NCBI RefSeq assembly: GCF_026109735.1
Contig: NZ_CP069620.1
Span: forward strand, 2,356,001 to 2,420,000
Origin: Salinimicrobium tongyeongense
GTDB lineage: Bacteria > Bacteroidota > Bacteroidia > Flavobacteriales > Flavobacteriaceae
Length of the DNA: 64,000 nucleotides
Direction: 5' to 3'
This document shows positions 1 through 8,662 of the stretch, one piece after another. Position numbers and translations under genes: made by a program. The notes under the pieces are model-generated. The model was not told the origin of the DNA. It did no database searches and saw only the letters and a list, made by a program, of their open reading frames with translations. Numbering within the stretch: the first letter of the stretch is position 1; each line of letters starts with the position of its first letter.

Positions 1-107
1 CAGGAGAGAAACTGGTCAACGAAGCTCATGAGATTTGTCCTTACTCAAGAGCTACGCGAGATAATATTGATGTTACCCTCAACCTCATGCTTGATGAGGA
101 TGAATAG
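1..107 (+). CDS. Ohr/OsmC-family peroxiredoxin, C-terminal fragment
   Basis: Only the last 34 codons are inside the window, in the frame that starts at base 3; the stop is TAG at 105-107. The visible tail contains [16 protein letters not shown], which matches the end of organic hydroperoxide resistance proteins, where the Cys of the CPYSxATR segment is the second reactive cysteine of the thiol pair. The family detoxifies organic hydroperoxides in the cytoplasm using lipoyl or dithiol reductants. The N-terminal half, with the first cysteine, lies outside, so Ohr and other OsmC members cannot be separated with certainty. Confidence 0.72.
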   Translation, partial: GEKLVNEAHEICPYSRATRDNIDVTLNLMLDEDE

Positions 108-127
108 ACCATCATCCTAAACATTCA

Positions 128-155
128 AAAAGGGCATTTTTAATGCTCTTTTTTT
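128..155 (+). terminator. Rho-independent terminator after the Ohr-like gene
   Basis: Arms AAAGGGCAT and ATGCTCTTT (one G-U pair) flank a short AT loop and run into seven T. It lies between two convergent genes and fits the end of the Ohr-like transcript. Confidence 0.7.
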
Positions 156-176
156 ATGCCCTAAAGTGAGTAAACA

Positions 177-1673
177 CTATAAATTGTTGTCGTCTTCTGT
201 ATCGGGGTTATAGGCCAGGTGCAGGCTGTTGTAAACGGCCTCAATATTGCGTTGGTTTTCCATGAGCACAATCAGGGTGTCGTCTTCCTCAATTTGAGTG
301 GCCCCGTTGGGCGTGAGGAATTTTCCGTCACGGGAAATCATTGCAATAATGGCATTTCGAGGGAAATGAAGGTCTACAATTCTTTTTCCTACTGAAAAAT
401 TTTCTGAAGGGATGGTGATCTCTCTTATTAGAGATTTAGTTCCGTCTGCAAGAAAAGCATCAACAGGAGAGATCCTTTTTGCCTTTTTTGGAAGGGCAAC
501 ATGTAGCCAGTGGGCCACTTTTGAAAGGGTGGTTCCCTGTACCAAGACTGAAGTGAGGGAAACGAAGAACACAATGTTAAAGATCATGTGCGCTTTTTCA
601 ATTCCGGCCAGAAGCGGGTAGGTGGCAAAAACAATTGGTACCGCTCCCCGTAGCCCAACCCACGAAATGTACCAGCGGCGGCGCATCTTCATCTTAAAAG
701 GTGCAAGGCTAAGCATTACTCCTATGGGGCGCGCAATAAAAATGAGAAATACCGAAACCAGGATTCCCAGGCCAATAATGGGCACTATGTCACTTGGATA
801 TACAAGCAGCCCCAGGGTAAGGAAAAGCACAATCTGCATAAGCCAGGCTACCCCGTCAAAAAAACGCATAATGGTGCGCTTGTGGATGAGATCCTGGTTC
901 CCCAGGTAAACCCCGGCCAGGTATACGGCAAGAAATCCGTTCCCGCCCAGCCTGTCTGTAGCCGAAAACACCAGGAACATGAGTGCCACGGCCAGTACAG
1001 GATAAAGGCCTTCAAAATCTAGCGTGATTTTATTGATGATGATTTTACTGAGCTTTCCGAAGAGAAAACCAAGCGCGGCACCTATTAAAATTTGCTGAAG
1101 GAAAAGTGGAATTATGGAAAGCAGACTTTGGTCCTGGTTCACTACCAGGCCTAAAAAGGCGATGGTGAGAAAATAGGCCATTGGGTCGTTACTACCGCTC
1201 TCCAGCTCCAATGTGGGTCTAAGGTTGGCTTTTAAAGCCATATTTTTTGACCTGAGGATAGAGAAAACGGCTGCCGCATCTGTAGAAGATACAATGGCCC
1301 CCAATAACAGGCCTTCATAAATAGTGAAATCTGTAATGGCCCACACAAAGGTGCCAAGGGAGAGGGCAGTGAATAAAACGCCCAGTGTAGAAAGGGAGAT
1401 CCCGTGCCAGAGAATAGGCTTAATACTGCGCCAGTTGGTGTCCAGCCCCCCCGAAAAAAGGATGAAATTGAGGGAAACTATACCAATAAACTGGGCGAGT
1501 TGAGGATCATCAAATTCAATTTTCCCGATTCCTTCTGAACCTGCCAATATACCCACCGAAAGGAAAAGTATAAGCGTGGGCACCCCAAATTTATAGGAAG
1601 TCTTTCCCGCCAGTATGCTTATGAGAAGTAAAAGTGAACCAATTAAAAGTACATTCTCTGTGGTAATATCCAT
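177..1673 (-). CDS. K+/H+ (cation/proton) antiporter, NhaP2/CvrA type
   Basis: 498 residues. The first ~390 are almost entirely hydrophobic with about 12 membrane segments and a GSNDPMAYFLT segment, the acidic core motif of CPA1 antiporters; SSTDAAAVFS is the other conserved acidic segment. Residues ~400-490 form a soluble TrkA-C (RCK-C) domain, with the segments VGKRIVDLHFPRNAIIAMI and EEDDTLIVLM. This antiporter-plus-RCK-C order is that of CvrA/NhaP2, which exports K+ or Na+ against protons in the inner membrane and helps control cell volume. The ATG at 1673 gives a start directly before the first membrane segment. It stands alone, convergent with the Ohr-like gene. Confidence 0.87.
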   Translation of the reverse strand: MDITTENVLLIGSLLLLISILAGKTSYKFGVPTLILFLSVGILAGSEGIGKIEFDDPQLAQFIGIVSLNFILFSGGLDTNWRSIKPILWHGISLSTLGVLFTALSLGTFVWAITDFTIYEGLLLGAIVSSTDAAAVFSILRSKNMALKANLRPTLELESGSNDPMAYFLTIAFLGLVVNQDQSLLSIIPLFLQQILIGAALGFLFGKLSKIIINKITLDFEGLYPVLAVALMFLVFSATDRLGGNGFLAVYLAGVYLGNQDLIHKRTIMRFFDGVAWLMQIVLFLTLGLLVYPSDIVPIIGLGILVSVFLIFIARPIGVMLSLAPFKMKMRRRWYISWVGLRGAVPIVFATYPLLAGIEKAHMIFNIVFFVSLTSVLVQGTTLSKVAHWLHVALPKKAKRISPVDAFLADGTKSLIREITIPSENFSVGKRIVDLHFPRNAIIAMISRDGKFLTPNGATQIEEDDTLIVLMENQRNIEAVYNSLHLAYNPDTEDDNNL

Positions 1674-1731
1674 TTATAGCAGGCTTGTTCCGTTGGTATA
1701 AAGAAAAGCAAAAATAAACTTTTTTGAAGTT

Positions 1732-2391
1732 TTATTCGGATTGGTTCTCCTTTAGTAACTCCGGAAATTTTGCTTTGAACCTGTTCATGCGGGGCACAGA
1801 AACCTGCCGGATATATGGATCGTTGGGATGCTGTTTTTTATAATCCTGGTGGTAATCTTCAGCCTTCCAGAACTTTTGAAAAGGCAGTACCTCTACGGCA
1901 ATGGCTTTTTCATACTGCCCGGCCAGGGCTTTTATCTTTTGTTCAATGATCTTTTTTTGTTCCTGGTTCTGGTAAAAAATTATGGAGCGGTACTGCGAAC
2001 CAATATCCGGGCCCTGCCCGTTCTTCTGAGTGGGGTCCATAGAGCCAAAATACACATCGGTAAGGGTTTTAAAATTGATCACTTCAGGATCGTAGATCAC
2101 TTCAACGGCTTCGGCATGCCCTGTTCTGCCGGTATTGCTCTCTTCATAAGTCGGGTTTCTGGTGTGACCACCCGAATATCCCGAAATGGCTTCTTTAACC
2201 CCTGTCACGCTTTCAAAAACAGCTTCCACACACCAGAAACATCCACTTGCAAAATAGGCTTTTTTGAGGCCGTTCTGGACAGGAACTTCCACCGGCTCGG
2301 CATTGGCAATTTCAGGCAAGGTCACTGTGTCACCCGAAGAGTTTTTACAGGCAGTAAGGCTAATAATCAGGGATAGCAGTAAATATTTCAT
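1732..2391 (-). CDS. msrA: peptide-methionine (S)-S-oxide reductase, lipoprotein
   Basis: 219 residues. The MsrA signature GCFWCVE is at residues 50-56 with catalytic Cys51; the family pattern continues with GYSGGHTRNPTYEE. It reduces methionine-S-oxide in oxidised proteins. The N-terminus is a lipoprotein signal ending LTAC (Cys15), so this copy should be membrane-anchored outside the cytoplasm and repair envelope proteins. Its start codon lies one base after the stop of the upstream lipoprotein gene, so the two are almost certainly co-transcribed. A C-terminal MsrB domain is absent. Confidence 0.95.
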   Translation of the reverse strand: MKYLLLSLIISLTACKNSSGDTVTLPEIANAEPVEVPVQNGLKKAYFASGCFWCVEAVFESVTGVKEAISGYSGGHTRNPTYEESNTGRTGHAEAVEVIYDPEVINFKTLTDVYFGSMDPTQKNGQGPDIGSQYRSIIFYQNQEQKKIIEQKIKALAGQYEKAIAVEVLPFQKFWKAEDYHQDYKKQHPNDPYIRQVSVPRMNRFKAKFPELLKENQSE

Positions 2392-2392
2392 T

Positions 2393-2968
2393 TTATTCTT
2401 TTTTGTATGTTCCTTCTAAAGATTTTTTCCCGTACAGGGCGTAATCGGTCATTACTTCCCCATTCTTTGAAAACCCGAGCCAGTCAATTTCGGCATCGCC
2501 GTTGGGCTGGAAAGTAACAGTAGCAACAGGAGTGTTGGTGTCAAATTCGCCCCAGGGCAGGGAGCGGTTGGGGGAATTTTCTCTTGATACCGAAACAAAG
2601 TAAATATCAGCAGTACTCTCGCTGGTTTTTTTACTTTGGGCATTGATGTAGATTTTATCTTTATCTATGCACCATTCCGTAGGCCGATCGTAAGATATTT
2701 CGATGCAGTTGCAATTACAGTCGGTCGCATTTTCAGCTTCTGTTTTTCTGTATTTTCCTGAATGATCGGCTACAGGGGCGTTAGAGGTGTTACCACGTTC
2801 TTTTGCTGTTTGCAGCGCATTTCTTTCATCCTGAAGGTTTCCCGGCGGCAGCGTGTCGGCAGCAATAGTTTGAGTATCTATTTTTTCTGAAGTTTCTGAA
2901 TTGGCGTTGTTTCCGTCTTTACAGGAAAAAATAAACACCGCAATGAGCATGAAAAGCAGCTTTTTCAT
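2393..2968 (-). CDS. hypothetical lipoprotein with CNCNC cluster, upstream of msrA
   Basis: 191 residues from ATG at 2968. I prefer this start over a longer reading to 3046 because it begins exactly with a lipoprotein signal (MKKLLFMLIAVFIFSC, lipidated Cys16). A low-complexity linker follows, then a C-terminal domain of about 110 residues containing DCNCNCIEISYDRPTEWCID, with four cysteines in a short span plus a fifth. I do not recognise a family. The one-base gap to msrA suggests a shared role in the envelope, perhaps redox-related, but that is inference. A TATCTTTA box lies at 2987-2994. Confidence 0.72.
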   Translation of the reverse strand: MKKLLFMLIAVFIFSCKDGNNANSETSEKIDTQTIAADTLPPGNLQDERNALQTAKERGNTSNAPVADHSGKYRKTEAENATDCNCNCIEISYDRPTEWCIDKDKIYINAQSKKTSESTADIYFVSVSRENSPNRSLPWGEFDTNTPVATVTFQPNGDAEIDWLGFSKNGEVMTDYALYGKKSLEGTYKKE

Positions 2969-3096
2969 AGTTGTAGGTTTAATTTTTAAAGATAAGCCAT
3001 CCAGAATAGATTTCTGTGAAACAGATGTTAACGGAAAAAGAAACAAGATTGCTGCGCTTCAGGAAACAAGAACCAGGACGCAAGTTTTTCTGATAA

Positions 3097-3163
3097 TAAT
3101 CTCAATCCTCAAAAAATCTCACCTCTCAAATCTCACATCTCCTATCTCAAATCTCAAATCTAT
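3097..3163. repeat. degenerate TCTCAAATC tandem tract
   Basis: The spacer 2969-3221 carries a run of imperfect nine-base units related to ATCTCAAATC (about seven units). It sits between the lipoprotein start and the terminator of the coiled-coil gene, and no gene is visible in it. Confidence 0.6.
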
Positions 3164-3169
3164 ACCAAC

Positions 3170-3198
3170 AAAAAACCCCTCACTTGCGCGAAGGGTTC
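3170..3198 (-). terminator. terminator of the Nif3/coiled-coil operon
   Basis: On the minus strand AACCCTTCGCGCAAGTGAGG-type arms (AACCCTTC / GAGGGGTT) end in a T-rich run. It lies 24 bases after the stop of the coiled-coil gene. Confidence 0.75.
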
Positions 3199-3221
3199 TG
3201 TTAATACTATCAGATGAAAAA

Positions 3222-4001
3222 TTAGAAGCTCTGGAAAAGCTCGTTCATCTTTTGCCTTTCTTCCTGTGCCAGTTCTTCATCTACAAGGATACGGCCACTG
3301 TGCTCATCGGTGATGATCTTTCTGCGTCCGGCAATTTCCATGATCACCTGCGGCGGAATGGTAAAGAAAGAACCTCCAGATGCCCCTCTTTCAACAGGAA
3401 CCACTGCCAGGCCGTTCTTCACGCTGCTGCGGATTCTCTTGTAAGCATTTACCAGGCGGTCTTCAATTTGCTCTTCAAATTCTTTCGATTTGTCAATAAG
3501 AGCTCGCTCTTCCTTCTCGGTTTCAGCAAGAATCTCATCCAGCTCCCCTTTTTTGTGGTCAAGGTGTTTCTGGCGCTCAGCCAAACGCTCTTTGGTTTGC
3601 TCAATAACTTCTTTCTTCTGGTCTATTTGAGCACGAAATTCTTTGATTTGCTTCTCGGCAAGTTCTATTTCCAGTTCTTGAAATTCAATTTCTTTAGACA
3701 GGGCGTTGAACTCACGGTTATTGCGTACATTCTTTTGCTGTTCAATATATTTTTTGATCAATGCCCGCGCATCTTCTATCAAAACTTTTTTGGTATTGAT
3801 CCCCTGATCGATCACTTCAAGGTCGGCATCCATTTTTTCCAAACGGGTATTAAGGCCTGCTACTTCATCTTCTAAATCTTCTACCTCAAGCGGAAGTTCA
3901 CCTCGTACATTTCTTATTTCATCCACCCTGGAATCTATAAGTTGAAGATCGTACAACGCTCTTAACTTCTCTTCTACAGTAACATCGGTTTTTTTTGCCA
4001 T
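3222..4001 (-). CDS. coiled-coil protein of the zf-RING_7 (DUF164) type without zinc ligands
   Basis: 259 residues. About residues 30-190 form a long charged heptad-rich coiled coil. The C-terminus keeps the outline of the C4 zinc-ribbon domain of this family, with GGSFFTIPPQ and EHSGRIL, but every position where the usual ribbon has a cysteine (CgGC and CxxCGRIL) is Ala, Ser or Asp, and the protein contains no cysteine at all. It therefore cannot bind zinc in the usual way. Family members are linked to nucleic-acid or ribosome-associated roles, unproven. It starts two bases after the Nif3-like gene, a pairing that is common in bacteria. Confidence 0.82.
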   Translation of the reverse strand: MAKKTDVTVEEKLRALYDLQLIDSRVDEIRNVRGELPLEVEDLEDEVAGLNTRLEKMDADLEVIDQGINTKKVLIEDARALIKKYIEQQKNVRNNREFNALSKEIEFQELEIELAEKQIKEFRAQIDQKKEVIEQTKERLAERQKHLDHKKGELDEILAETEKEERALIDKSKEFEEQIEDRLVNAYKRIRSSVKNGLAVVPVERGASGGSFFTIPPQVIMEIAGRRKIITDEHSGRILVDEELAQEERQKMNELFQSF

Positions 4002-4003
4002 AG

Positions 4004-5098
4004 TTAAAAATACTTGATAGGATTGGTTTCTGTGTTTGATAAAACGACTGCAAAATTAGCAAATTTTTTCTTAAGATAAGTAGTAAGAAGGGTTTTTGTG
4101 AACTGTTCGCTCTCGTAGTGCCCAACATCGGCCAGTACCAGTCTTTGCTCAGCTTTGAAGAAGTCGTGGTACTTGAGATCTGCAGTGATAAAAATATCGG
4201 CCCCGGCTGCAATGGCGTTATTAATGGCAAAGCTGCCGCTGCCTCCCAGTACCGCAACTTTTTTGATGGGTTTGCCCCTTAAAGCCGAATGCCGTATGCA
4301 CCCGCAGCCAAAAGTTTTCTTTACCTGCTCCAAAAATGCCGTTTCTTCCATTTCTTCCGGTAACAATCCCGTCATCCCAATGCCAATGTGCTGGTTGCTA
4401 TTCTCAAGGCTGGTAAGCTCGTAGGCAACTTCTTCATAAGGGTGGCTGTCAAAAAGGGCATTTAAGATGTTCTTTTCTGAATGCTTCGGAAAACTTACGC
4501 CCACCTGTATCTCTTCCTCGTAATGCGTTTCTCCCCTTCGGCCTATCACCGGATTTGATGCTGCGTTTCCGCGGAAGGAGCCGCTGCCAATTACATTAAA
4601 GCTGCAGTGGTCATAATTCCCTATAGAGCCCGCTCCGGCTGAAAATAAAGCTTCCCGCACTTCGGCTGCGTCTTTCTTGGGAACAAAAGTGACCAGTTTT
4701 TTAATGGTTCCCGGCTGCGGAATGAGAATCTTCCTGTCTGTTAGCCCCAGTTGTTCACACATCATGTGGTTCACGCCCTCAAAGCTGTTGTCGAGTGCAG
4801 TGTGAATGGCGTAGATGGCGATATCGTTCTTAATGGCCTTTAGAATGGCCCGCTCTACATAACTGCTGCCGGTAAGCTTTTTAAGCCCTGAAAAAATTAT
4901 GGGATGAAAAGTGACAATGAGGTTGCAGTTGTTCTCCATGGCTTCATCTACCACACTTTCGAGGGTGTCCAGGGTTACCAGGATTCCTGAGACCTGGCTG
5001 GTGGGGGAGCCGGTGAGCAGGCCAACATTGTCAAAATCTTCGGCGTACGCGCTAGGAGCAAGTTTTTCCAGCTCCTGAATTATTTCCTTAACTAACAT
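4004..5098 (-). CDS. Nif3-like dinuclear metal centre hexameric protein
   Basis: 364 residues from ATG at 5098, where the sequence begins MLVKEIIQELEKLAPSAYAE as in the family; an in-frame ATG at 5155 would add 19 unrelated residues. Typical blocks are FDNVGLLTGSP, TFHPIIFSGLKKLTG and, near the end, TADLKYHDFFKAEQRLVLAD with GHYESE, which supply the two-metal ligands. The ~130-residue insertion between the halves (PII/CutA-like) is present, giving the long bacteroidetal form. The family is annotated as GTP cyclohydrolase I type 2 homologue but the true substrate is uncertain. Co-transcribed with the coiled-coil gene (two-base gap). Confidence 0.9.
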   Translation of the reverse strand: MLVKEIIQELEKLAPSAYAEDFDNVGLLTGSPTSQVSGILVTLDTLESVVDEAMENNCNLIVTFHPIIFSGLKKLTGSSYVERAILKAIKNDIAIYAIHTALDNSFEGVNHMMCEQLGLTDRKILIPQPGTIKKLVTFVPKKDAAEVREALFSAGAGSIGNYDHCSFNVIGSGSFRGNAASNPVIGRRGETHYEEEIQVGVSFPKHSEKNILNALFDSHPYEEVAYELTSLENSNQHIGIGMTGLLPEEMEETAFLEQVKKTFGCGCIRHSALRGKPIKKVAVLGGSGSFAINNAIAAGADIFITADLKYHDFFKAEQRLVLADVGHYESEQFTKTLLTTYLKKKFANFAVVLSNTETNPIKYF

Positions 5099-5273
5099 CT
5101 TTGCTTTTTTGCTGAGTTTGTCAAAGATAAAAATTATCCGGGCAGGCTGCCGCATTCAGTTATCCTCTTCAGCATAAATTTATTCCTTCCGAAGAAAGAT
5201 AGTCTGCTGTGCAGAGGTGTCAAAAAGGGCAAATTTTAACTATCTTTTTTCCGGGAGTGGCTTAAAATGATGG

Positions 5274-5302
5274 TTTGCGTTTCAGGAAAAAAATTACCTT
5301 CG
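5274..5302 (+). promoter_or_regulatory. Bacteroidetes-type promoter for lpxK
   Basis: TTTG at 5274-5277, a 17-base spacer, then TACCTTCG at 5295-5302 (one mismatch to TAnnTTTG). The chosen ATG is at 5308, so the leader would be very short or absent. Confidence 0.6.
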
Positions 5303-5307
5303 CACTC

Positions 5308-6324
5308 ATGTCGGCAAGAAAAATTCTTTATCCTTTTTCCATTCTTTACGGTGGTGTAATGCGCGTGCGAAACCAGCTTTATGACCGCCATATTTTCCCT
5401 GTGCACAGTTTTGAGCTGCCGGTTATTGCCGTAGGCAACCTGAGTATGGGGGGTACGGGAAAATCTCCCATGGTAGAATATCTCACCCGGCTGCTCAAAA
5501 CCCGCTACAGGGTGGCCACGCTTAGCCGCGGGTACAGAAGGAAGACCAGCGGGTATATTTTGTTGACTGGTACCGAAACTGCTGCTGAAGTAGGGGATGA
5601 GCCGCTGCAGTTTAAATTTAAGTTTCCTGAAGTTACTGTGGCCGTAGATGAAAAGCGCAGCCATGGGATAGAGGAACTTCTAAAGCTCAAGCCAAGGCCC
5701 GAAGTGCTGCTGCTTGATGATGCTTTTCAACACCGAAGTGTAAAGGCAGGTTTTAATATTTTACTCACTTCCTACTCAAAGACCTATAAAAACGACCTGG
5801 TGCTGCCGGCAGGTGACCTTAGGGAGCCGGCATCGGGTGCAAAAAGGGCCAGCGTGATTGTGGTCACCAAATGCCCTGCAGATCTTTCTGTGGAAGCGCA
5901 AATGGAGATTATTAAGCAGCTAAAACCCACAGCAGGGCAGGAAGTTTTCTTTAGCAGCATTGCTTACAGTGAAAAGGTGATGGGCAGAAACAGGTCTTAT
6001 TTTTTAAAAGACCTTCAAAAAACGCCTTTTACACTGGTAACGGGTATTGCCAACCCGCAGCCCATGGTGCAGCACCTTGAAGAATTAGGTCTAAAGTTTG
6101 AACATAAAGCCTATAAAGATCATCATCATTTTACAGAAGCTGAACTGCGGGAACTGCAACACGAGGAATTTATCATCACTACCGAAAAAGACTATATGCG
6201 CCTCAAAAATGAGATTTCAAGGGAGAAAATTTTCTACCTGCCTATACAAAACCATTTTCTTCACAGGAAAGAAGACTTTGATGAACTGGTTTTAAAGTAT
6301 GTACAAAAAAATGAGACCCGTTAA
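5308..6324 (+). CDS. lpxK: tetraacyldisaccharide 4'-kinase
   Basis: 338 residues. It phosphorylates the lipid A disaccharide precursor at the inner membrane, the sixth step of the Raetz pathway. A hydrophobic N-terminus is followed by VGNLSMGGTGKSP (about residues 42-54), the unusual P-loop of LpxK, then TLSRGYRRKTSGY, VGDEPLQFK and LLLDDAFQHR, all family hallmarks. I chose ATG 5308 (MSARKILYPFS) over ATG 5275, because the promoter box lies between the two. The stop codon sits in the loop of the terminator. The gene is divergent from the Nif3-like gene. Confidence 0.94.
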   Translation: MSARKILYPFSILYGGVMRVRNQLYDRHIFPVHSFELPVIAVGNLSMGGTGKSPMVEYLTRLLKTRYRVATLSRGYRRKTSGYILLTGTETAAEVGDEPLQFKFKFPEVTVAVDEKRSHGIEELLKLKPRPEVLLLDDAFQHRSVKAGFNILLTSYSKTYKNDLVLPAGDLREPASGAKRASVIVVTKCPADLSVEAQMEIIKQLKPTAGQEVFFSSIAYSEKVMGRNRSYFLKDLQKTPFTLVTGIANPQPMVQHLEELGLKFEHKAYKDHHHFTEAELRELQHEEFIITTEKDYMRLKNEISREKIFYLPIQNHFLHRKEDFDELVLKYVQKNETR

Positions 6325-6337
6325 GGTCTCATTTTTA
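6310..6337 (+). terminator. terminator of lpxK
   Basis: Arms AATGAGACC (6310-6318) and GGTCTCATT (6324-6332) with a T-run; the lpxK stop codon (6322-6324) is in the loop. Confidence 0.8.
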
Positions 6338-6407
6338 TATTTTGGCTAATTCAAACTATCTTCACAATAACCTGAGTTCACCTATACTCAAACCTTGTGC
6401 CACATTT

Positions 6408-8633
6408 TTAAATTGTGGCTTTCTGCTGACTTAAATATTTGTTTATTTTTTGGAAGAATTCTTCTGTCTTATACGGCTTGGGGATGATATCATTAAAACC
6501 ATTGAGGTAGAATTCATCAAGGCTTTCTTCCAGGGTTACCGCGGTGAGCGCAATGATGGGAATAGTTTCATTGAACTTGCGTATTTCCCGGGTGGCTTCA
6601 ATTCCGCTTATGCCCGGCATGTGAATATCCATCAGGATAAGGTCAAAATCATTGTCTTTAACCTTGGTGATCGCGGTGGTACCATTGTCGGCCACGTCAC
6701 AAATCACCTGGTTCTTCTCCAGGATCTTACGGGTGATCATCTGGTTGATCTTGTTGTCTTCCACGATAAGTATCCTCTTACCGTGCATAATATCGTTTGA
6801 CAGCGGTTCGGGGATCTCGTTGTCTTTTTGACCCTGTGGGCTGGCCGGTTCCATCGCTTCAAATTTCAGTTCAAAATGGAAAAGGGAGCCTTCGCCCAGT
6901 TCACTTTCCAGGTGAATTTCGCTGTCCATTAAATTGAGCAGGTTCTTCACAATAGAAAGCCCCAGCCCTGTTCCCCCAAATTTTCGGTTGATCTGGAGAG
7001 AACCCTGTGTAAAGTTCTCAAAAATGGCTTTTTGCTTTTCCTTGCTTATTCCCTCGCCCGTATCCTGAACTTCAAATCTCAACAGCACCCTGTTGTCTTT
7101 TTGGCTCAGGCGTTTTACCCGCACCCAGATGTCGCCGTCTTCGGTAAACTTAATGGAGTTGCCAATGAGGTTGATGAGGATTTGCGAGATCTTAAGCGGA
7201 TCTCCTTTCAGTTTCTTCGGAATTTCGGGATCAAAGTCCAGGTGGAGTTGGGTCTTCTTGTCTTCAGCTGAATTTTTTAGGGCAATCAAAACATCTGTGA
7301 TCCTCTTTTTCAGGTTAAATGAACTTTCAAGCATTTCAACTTTCTTAGCTTCCAGCTTGTTGAGGTCGAGGATGTTATTGATGAGGGAAAGTAAATATTC
7401 TCCCGAAAACTTTAGCGAATTAAGGTGTTCCTTTTGATTTTCAGTAGGGCTTTCTTCCAGCAGCAGGTGGGTGAGCCCGGTAACGGCATAAAGCGGGGTG
7501 CGCAGTTCATGGGTGATGGTAGAAAGGAACTGGGCTTTGGCCAGGGAAGCTTTTTCGGCGTTTTCTTTGGCTGTGATCAATTCTGAATTTTTCTTCTGAA
7601 GTAGATCGTTGGCTCGCGCCCTTAAGTTGTTGTTCTTATACAGCGACAGGGTTAGCAGTGACAAAATGGTGATCAAAGCCACACTTAAAATGGTGGTGAG
7701 CTTGTTCACTTTTAGCGTGCGTTCTGCCTCTTCTTTTTTACGGGTGAGCTCGTTCATGGTGCTCTTCATGGAATCTACCCCGTAACGGGCGCTGGCGTCT
7801 ACGGCCAAAGCTTCGGCATTTAGATTGTATAAAGAATCCTGGATTTGGTTATTCTCCCGAAGTAAGGCCAAGGCTTCCTCGTAGTTTCCCATTTGCTCCT
7901 GTAGCTCGCTCTGTACCTTCTTGGTATGCTGAATCATACCTGCAAAATTGTTGCGCTGGGCAGCTTTTAAGGCTTTCTCAGATTCGGCCATTGCTTCAGG
8001 CAGTTGTCCTGAAGCCTGGTACGCGCGGGCTTTGTAATAGTGAACCCGGCTGCGCTCGTACTCATTATTGTGGATGCGCAGTTTTTTTTCCGCAGAATTT
8101 AAAAGGCTAATGGCGGCGTGTGGCCTCTCGGCGGTGTTGAGGTAAAGTATGCCGCGGTTTAGCTCTACAGAGCCAACTCCTTCAGTATCCCCCTGTTTTT
8201 TATAAAGCGCTTCCGAAAGATCGAAATATTCTGTGGCGCGATCAAAAATTTTCTTGGCAGTGAAGATCTTTCCGAAGTTAAGATAGCTGTATGCAAGGCC
8301 TTCTTCGTCTTCTATTTCCCGTTGGATGGAAATGGCCCGTTGTAGCTCTGTAGCGGCTTTGTCGTGCTCGTGGCGCACGTAGTAGAGCTGGGCCAGGATG
8401 CTGCTGGAAAGTGCAATTAGCCTGGGGTGGTCTATAGATCTTGAGAGCTCCAGTGCTGTGTTAAGTTCGCGTAGAGCCTGATCAAAATGTATACTGTTAA
8501 TTGACTCTTCTGCGTTTTCCAACAGTTGTTCAATAGTGACATTTATTTCATCTACTTCCTGTAGGCTTTTTCCCTGGGAATAGGAAAAGGAAAAGTAAAG
8601 AAACGCCACCATTAAAAGAGTAAAGTTCTTCAT
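6408..8633 (-). CDS. hybrid sensor histidine kinase with TPR sensor and receiver domain
   Basis: 741 residues. Signal peptide ~1-20; TPR-like helical repeats ~40-270, likely periplasmic; a membrane segment ~312-332; a short coiled coil; HisKA with FLSTITHELRTP (phosphorylated His375); a HATPase domain with the N-box IGNSIKFTEDG and GGTGLGLSIVKNLL; and a C-terminal receiver domain with the phospho-acceptor Asp669 in DLILMDIHMPG and Lys in PKPY. No DNA-binding domain is attached, so the output partner is elsewhere. Single gene with no response regulator beside it. The ligand sensed by the TPR part cannot be read from the sequence. Confidence 0.92.
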   Translation of the reverse strand: MKNFTLLMVAFLYFSFSYSQGKSLQEVDEINVTIEQLLENAEESINSIHFDQALRELNTALELSRSIDHPRLIALSSSILAQLYYVRHEHDKAATELQRAISIQREIEDEEGLAYSYLNFGKIFTAKKIFDRATEYFDLSEALYKKQGDTEGVGSVELNRGILYLNTAERPHAAISLLNSAEKKLRIHNNEYERSRVHYYKARAYQASGQLPEAMAESEKALKAAQRNNFAGMIQHTKKVQSELQEQMGNYEEALALLRENNQIQDSLYNLNAEALAVDASARYGVDSMKSTMNELTRKKEEAERTLKVNKLTTILSVALITILSLLTLSLYKNNNLRARANDLLQKKNSELITAKENAEKASLAKAQFLSTITHELRTPLYAVTGLTHLLLEESPTENQKEHLNSLKFSGEYLLSLINNILDLNKLEAKKVEMLESSFNLKKRITDVLIALKNSAEDKKTQLHLDFDPEIPKKLKGDPLKISQILINLIGNSIKFTEDGDIWVRVKRLSQKDNRVLLRFEVQDTGEGISKEKQKAIFENFTQGSLQINRKFGGTGLGLSIVKNLLNLMDSEIHLESELGEGSLFHFELKFEAMEPASPQGQKDNEIPEPLSNDIMHGKRILIVEDNKINQMITRKILEKNQVICDVADNGTTAITKVKDNDFDLILMDIHMPGISGIEATREIRKFNETIPIIALTAVTLEESLDEFYLNGFNDIIPKPYKTEEFFQKINKYLSQQKATI

Positions 8634-8662
8634 TGGGACAAAATAACTGTGGATAAATATAA

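Noticed and set aside
3097-3163. Possible CRISPR-like array
   Set aside because: Units are nine bases, degenerate and without spacers; a simple tandem tract.
2901-3875. 324-codon plus-strand ORF
   Set aside because: Antisense to the coiled-coil gene and to the lipoprotein start; its long Phe/Leu-rich text is what the reverse of Lys/Glu-rich coiled coil gives.
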